Source of the DNA: Phocoenobacter atlanticus subsp. cyclopteri
Lineage (GTDB): Bacteria; Pseudomonadota; Gammaproteobacteria; Enterobacterales; Pasteurellaceae
Assembly (NCBI RefSeq): GCF_018343795.1
Contig: NZ_CP074346.1
Location: 1,984,001-2,048,000, forward strand
Direction: 5' to 3'
DNA: 64,000 nucleotides
Numbering within the stretch: the first letter of the stretch is position 1; the number at the start of each line of letters is the position of its first letter. The position numbers and the translations under genes are program-made. Below, piece by piece: positions 60,570 through 64,000 of this stretch. A model generated the notes under the pieces. The model worked only from the letters and a program-made list of their open reading frames with translations, searched no databases and was not told the DNA's origin.

Positions 60570-61145
60570 ATGAATATGCACAGATTTTTTCAAAAAATTA
60601 AACAGTTTGTAAATCATAAAGAAGGAGTGTCGAGTATAGAATTTACCCTTACAATTGGTATTTTCTTGACGGTACTATTTGTTCTTTTTGAGTTTGGTCG
60701 TATTGCTCTGTTATCTGCTTATTGGGATTTAGCAATTGCTGAGGGTGTGCGTTTAACAAAGAATCAAAAAGAACCAAGTGGTGATTATGCTACACTTTTG
60801 AAAAAAGAGATTACTAAGCAATATCAGTCAAGATCAGGCAATGATATGGCATTTCTTGTGCCAGATAATCCTTCACTCAGTGTTGATGTAAAATATGCAG
60901 ATTCTATTGATAATTTAGTTAAAGGAATTGAAGGTAATGTCGATGGTTTTAGAAAGGCAGTCGATGATGGTAATGGTAAAAAAATTCTTCCAACAGGTCA
61001 ATTAGCGGCCATTGTAAAATATCGTTTACAATATAATTATGAATTTTTAGTTGCATTACCTTTCATTGGGGCTTTTGTTAATTCCCTTTTTACTCGTGAA
61101 GTTTTGGTGGTACAAGAAAATGAAAGATCGAAATTTAAGGAATAA
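60570..61145 (+). CDS. tadE: Pseudopilin TadE
   Basis: TadE is a minor pseudopilin processed by TadV. The 191-aa product is counted from ATG 60570; ATG 60576 is also possible, as both follow AGCAGAGA. The processing region NHKEGVSSIEFTLTIGIF shows Gly followed by the Glu-Phe pair of TadE proteins, then a hydrophobic helix. The C-terminal part is soluble. The tadF start lies inside its last 26 bases. Confidence 0.9.
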   Translation: MNMHRFFQKIKQFVNHKEGVSSIEFTLTIGIFLTVLFVLFEFGRIALLSAYWDLAIAEGVRLTKNQKEPSGDYATLLKKEITKQYQSRSGNDMAFLVPDNPSLSVDVKYADSIDNLVKGIEGNVDGFRKAVDDGNGKKILPTGQLAAIVKYRLQYNYEFLVALPFIGAFVNSLFTREVLVVQENERSKFKE

Positions 61146-61746
61146 GTTATTCAACAATTTTACCAAGAATAGCAGAGGTTCAGTAACTATTGAATTTGTT
61201 TTTATGATTACACTGCTGACATTGATGTTAGTTTTTATGGTAGATTTAGCGTTGCTACGTTCAAACTTAGGTAAAATCGATAATGCAACTTATTCATTGG
61301 TTAATTTGTTGCGTGAGCGAACGCAGTTATATGGTAAAGGGAATGAAAGTCTTTCGAAAGATGAGAAAGTAAATGGCAAGATAAAAAATAAAGATCTTTC
61401 AGATTTTCGTAGATTAGCGAAGTATATGATGTATGGAGACGCCAATAGCTCAAAAGAGTTATTCATTATTATAGAATCATTACAATTTAATGAGGCAGAT
61501 GTAGATAAAGAACCAACCTTAGTTTTTTCTTCTTTAGGTGATAGAAATGCGTGTGTACCAGCAACGAATTTACAATTATTAAGAAGCATAGCTCCTCGCT
61601 CAGAAGTGAACGAAAGAAGGACAATTCCTCTTTATCAAGTCACAATATGTATCCAAGATTACAGTATTTTTAGAGCAATTATTTTAGATGAGTCTGAAAA
61701 ATCAGGGCGTTTATTACGTTCTTCTTCTGTAGCTGTTGGGCGTTAA
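61120..61746 (+). CDS. tadF: Pseudopilin TadF
   Basis: I start at ATG 61120 (MKDRNLRNKLF), which overlaps tadE by 26 bases; the frame is open further upstream but those residues would add an unrelated hydrophobic stretch. The 208-aa product carries the prepilin-like site SRG|SVTIEFVFMITLL and a single N-terminal membrane helix. Together with TadE it forms a minor-pilin complex needed for Flp fibre assembly. Confidence 0.9.
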   Translation: MKDRNLRNKLFNNFTKNSRGSVTIEFVFMITLLTLMLVFMVDLALLRSNLGKIDNATYSLVNLLRERTQLYGKGNESLSKDEKVNGKIKNKDLSDFRRLAKYMMYGDANSSKELFIIIESLQFNEADVDKEPTLVFSSLGDRNACVPATNLQLLRSIAPRSEVNERRTIPLYQVTICIQDYSIFRAIILDESEKSGRLLRSSSVAVGR

Positions 61747-61770
61747 TAAAAGATCATAAAGGGATTAGAG

Positions 61771-63540
61771 ATGGATAATATTAAGAAAAAATATCAATCT
61801 TGTCGAGATGTATTCTCACAATTTTTGAAGAATGAACAAGGTGTTTACACTATTGTGATGTCCCTAATGAGTTTTGCTCTATTAGGATTTATTGCATTAG
61901 TCGTAGATGGTTCGGGTATTCTGCTAGATAAAGCCCGTTTCACACAAGGGATGGAGCAAGCCAGTTTATTACTTATTGCTGAAAATAATAAAGATCGACC
62001 AACAATCCATATAGGTGTTACTCGTCAAAGTATCACAAAGCAAGAGCTTGATGCCTTTAATAAGGATACATTAAAAGCACAACAAGATAAGCGTAATAAA
62101 GAAATGATAGCAACAATGGTTCGTAGTTATTATCAAGGTAAGAGTTATAAACCTGATAATTATACTATTACCGATCAATATACTTATCGTTGTGGTCGAC
62201 TAAAATATTCAGTATCGGTGGTTTGTGAAGTTGATGGTAATTTTGATCGTCCATCTTGGGTATATTTGGGTAAAGAGTTTGGGCTGACGTTTGCTAAAAC
62301 AGTTAATATTAAAGCAGATACACTTTATGCTGTAAAACAGCGTAATATAGCACCGCCTGTTGATTTGATGCTAATTACCGATTTGTCTGGTTCGATGGGA
62401 TATAGCTTGTCAGGCGGTGGACCAACAAAATTATCAGTATTAAAGGAAGTATTTAGTGAAGTATCTGAAGAGCTATTATCTTCTAACAATAAACAAAATA
62501 TTCATAATCGGATTGGTTTTACTTCTTTTTCTCTTGGTGTTCAGCAACAGAATAATTTATCGCAATGTGTTTTTCCTTATCGATTATTGAGCTCTGCATC
62601 TTCTACTCAATATAAAATTCGAAATGTATTAAAAAAAAGAACAGAATGGTGGGAATTAAGACATGATCAAAATGTATGGATAAATAACAATTTTAATTAT
62701 CAGTATAATTTAAGTGATAAAGATGAATTATTAGATGCAATATTTAGAATTATACATTCTAAATATACGGGTGTTAATATAAGTAAATTTATTAAAGTAG
62801 AGAGTAATAAAAGTGATGATCAGACAAATTATATAGAAAGTTTTGATGCGGTATTAGAACAAATATCTCGAACTTTAAATAATATTGTAGATTATCCTTC
62901 AACAATACGTATGATTGATAATTTTAATGGAAAAGATATTGAGGGATTTCTATCATTTGAGAAAAATGGGATTTGTTTAAAGCAGTTGTCAAATAGTATT
63001 ACAACAACGAAAACTTGGTATAATTATCAGGAAAGTAATGATTTTAAACAAGATTCTAATCGTCTTAGTGCATCGGGTTCAACATTATCAAGCTCGGGTT
63101 TTTTGATCGGTGCTAATTTAATGATGAATAAAAATCTGAATGCATTACCAGAAAAAGTAATAAGCAATACTCAAAGAGTTATTATTATGCTATCTGATGG
63201 TGTGGATGAATTAACACCAAAGAGTCAACCTCTAGAAGTAACTCAAACATTGATTACAAATCATAAAATGTGTGAACATATCCGTAATAGAATTGATTCA
63301 CTACAAGATAATAACTATCCAATATATAAAACGAAGATTGGTTTTGTTGCTTTTGGATATGATAAAAATCAGAAAGGAAGAGATGAAGTGATTGCCCAAC
63401 AACGAGCTTGGAAAGAATGTGTTGGCGAGGGTAATTTTTATGAGGCAAATAATAAAAAAGAATTATTGGAAGCCTTTAAATCAGTAGCAGGTATAACGGA
63501 AGAAGTTGGTCGTACAATAAATAGCATACCAAATTTATAA
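61771..63540 (+). CDS. tadG: TadG, von Willebrand factor A domain protein of the Flp pilus system
   Basis: This 589-aa protein ends the operon. Residues 20-60 have the TadE/Flp-type N-terminal segment (NEQGVYTIVMSLMSFALLGFIALVVDG). A VWA domain begins near residue 200 with an intact MIDAS (LMLITDLSGSMG) and includes RVIIMLSDGVDELTP. TadG is needed for adherence in Aggregatibacter; its role may be extracytoplasmic adhesion or stabilising the complex. A hairpin terminator follows about 90 bases after the stop. Confidence 0.93.
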   Translation: MDNIKKKYQSCRDVFSQFLKNEQGVYTIVMSLMSFALLGFIALVVDGSGILLDKARFTQGMEQASLLLIAENNKDRPTIHIGVTRQSITKQELDAFNKDTLKAQQDKRNKEMIATMVRSYYQGKSYKPDNYTITDQYTYRCGRLKYSVSVVCEVDGNFDRPSWVYLGKEFGLTFAKTVNIKADTLYAVKQRNIAPPVDLMLITDLSGSMGYSLSGGGPTKLSVLKEVFSEVSEELLSSNNKQNIHNRIGFTSFSLGVQQQNNLSQCVFPYRLLSSASSTQYKIRNVLKKRTEWWELRHDQNVWINNNFNYQYNLSDKDELLDAIFRIIHSKYTGVNISKFIKVESNKSDDQTNYIESFDAVLEQISRTLNNIVDYPSTIRMIDNFNGKDIEGFLSFEKNGICLKQLSNSITTTKTWYNYQESNDFKQDSNRLSASGSTLSSSGFLIGANLMMNKNLNALPEKVISNTQRVIIMLSDGVDELTPKSQPLEVTQTLITNHKMCEHIRNRIDSLQDNNYPIYKTKIGFVAFGYDKNQKGRDEVIAQQRAWKECVGEGNFYEANNKKELLEAFKSVAGITEEVGRTINSIPNL

Positions 63541-63629
63541 GGGTACGAATATTTCATTCAATATGCATTTACAGTGAGTTAAATTTTTATTGTAAAGAAT
63601 AAAAAGGCATAGTAGATGAAGTGGTTGGT

Positions 63630-63662
63630 GAAAAGTGAGGTGAAGAGTTTTAACTCACTTTT
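63630..63662 (+). terminator. Terminator of the tad operon
   Basis: AAAAGTGAG and CTCACTTTTT form a stem with a 14-base loop and a T run on the plus strand, 90 bases after tadG. It also has A-rich sequence upstream, so it could work in both directions. Confidence 0.8.
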
Positions 63663-63754
63663 TGTAAATTAAAAGAGCGCTCAAAACTCTGTGTCAGAAT
63701 TTTAAGAGACAGTCTCGTCTCAATTTGGCATTACCTATTTTTACTAGTCTGCTG

Positions 63755-63818
63755 AAGACACTATCCCACAAACTGCGTAAGTTCTAAAAATAGGGTTCAG
63801 GGTTATCCTTGAATCCTA
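63755..63818 (-). repeat. Dispersed ~65-bp element, copy C (right flank of tad locus, inverted)
   Basis: gacactatcccacaaactg followed by the hairpin TAGGGTTCAGG / CCTTGAATCCTA is the reverse complement of copy B at 51421-51485 with about seven mismatches and one indel. Together they bracket the 12.3-kb segment containing the whole tad locus. Confidence 0.7.
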
Positions 63819-64000
63819 TCCAGAAATAGTCAAAAATTGATTCAAAATCAAGCCGCAGAGACCATAAATTATTATCTATTTAAATCTACCTCAAATTTTT
63901 TTGCATTATAGCATTTATTTTATTATAAAAGGGAAGGATTATAAATTACAAGGAATCATAGTTTTATATATCCCTCAGAGTAACCTTAAACGTTTACCTA

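Larger units (their letters stand above)
63541..64000. other. Intergenic tail after tadG with repeats
   Basis: No gene is supported in these 460 bases. The region holds the tad terminator (63630-63662), a GAGACAGTCTC motif at about 63706-63716 also found at the IS256 end near 757-767, and an inverted copy of the dispersed hairpin element. The remainder is AT-rich sequence in which I see nothing definite. Confidence 0.6.

Noticed and set aside
63841-64000. Possible RNA gene at the right edge
   Set aside because: No cloverleaf, conserved RNA motif or promoter could be recognised in this AT-rich stretch.

Overview
The window looks like an AT-rich chromosome of the family Pasteurellaceae. Two things support this. 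Copies of an uptake signal sequence with core AAGCGGTCA / ACCGCTTGT, often followed by a TTTGCAAA-like tail, are scattered between and inside genes; this is the Actinobacillus pleuropneumoniae-type signal rather than the Haemophilus influenzae-type. The gene content and order (glgBXCAP, dnaK-dnaJ, fkpA/slyX/tusDCB, secE-nusG-rplKAJL-rpoBC, and a flp-rcp-tad locus) also fit. I cannot name the species.

Layout. 1-770: the 3' half of an IS256-family transposase and the end of its element. 0.9-9.9 kb (minus): a two-partner secretion pair. The TpsB pore gene lies upstream of a 2394-aa exoprotein that carries a TPS domain, filamentous repeats, tyrosine motifs, a Fic AMPylation domain and a YopT-like cysteine protease domain, an IbpA/PfhB-like toxin-adhesin. 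10.4-20.2 kb: a complete glycogen operon glgB-glgX-glgC-glgA-glgP behind a promoter with a well-placed CRP site. 20.2-23.5 kb (minus): dnaK-dnaJ with a sigma-32-type promoter. 23.6-28.5 kb: housekeeping genes mioC, slyX, fkpA, yheO, tusDCB, hldD, def.

28.5-29.7 kb holds a dprA whose frame is broken at an A7 run. From there to secE (29.7-38.35 kb) lies an accessory island: a frameshifted CopG/BrnA-like antitoxin remnant, a decayed RhuM-family gene beside an intact one, and a tightly packed cluster of an FtsK/SpoIIIE-like (EssC/EccC-like) ATPase, a leucine-rich-repeat/coiled-coil protein and two ~95-residue helical proteins. A secreted YD-like repeat protein and a membrane protein split by an in-frame stop follow. 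The ATPase cluster is the best candidate for an undescribed system; its size, spacing and composition recall a type VII-like export module, but this is inference.

38.4-50.8 kb is the conserved secE-nusG-rplK-rplA-rplJ-rplL-rpoB-rpoC block with its L10 leader, attenuator and terminators. 50.9-51.4 kb is a dCMP deaminase. 52.0-63.6 kb is a full tight-adherence (Flp pilus) locus: flp, tadV, rcpCAB, tadZABCDEFG. Its 5' leader carries five 10-bp tandem repeats that copy the flp ribosome-binding region. The tad locus is bracketed by inverted copies of a ~65-bp hairpin/IS-end-like element, and a third copy sits near the IS256 element at the left edge.
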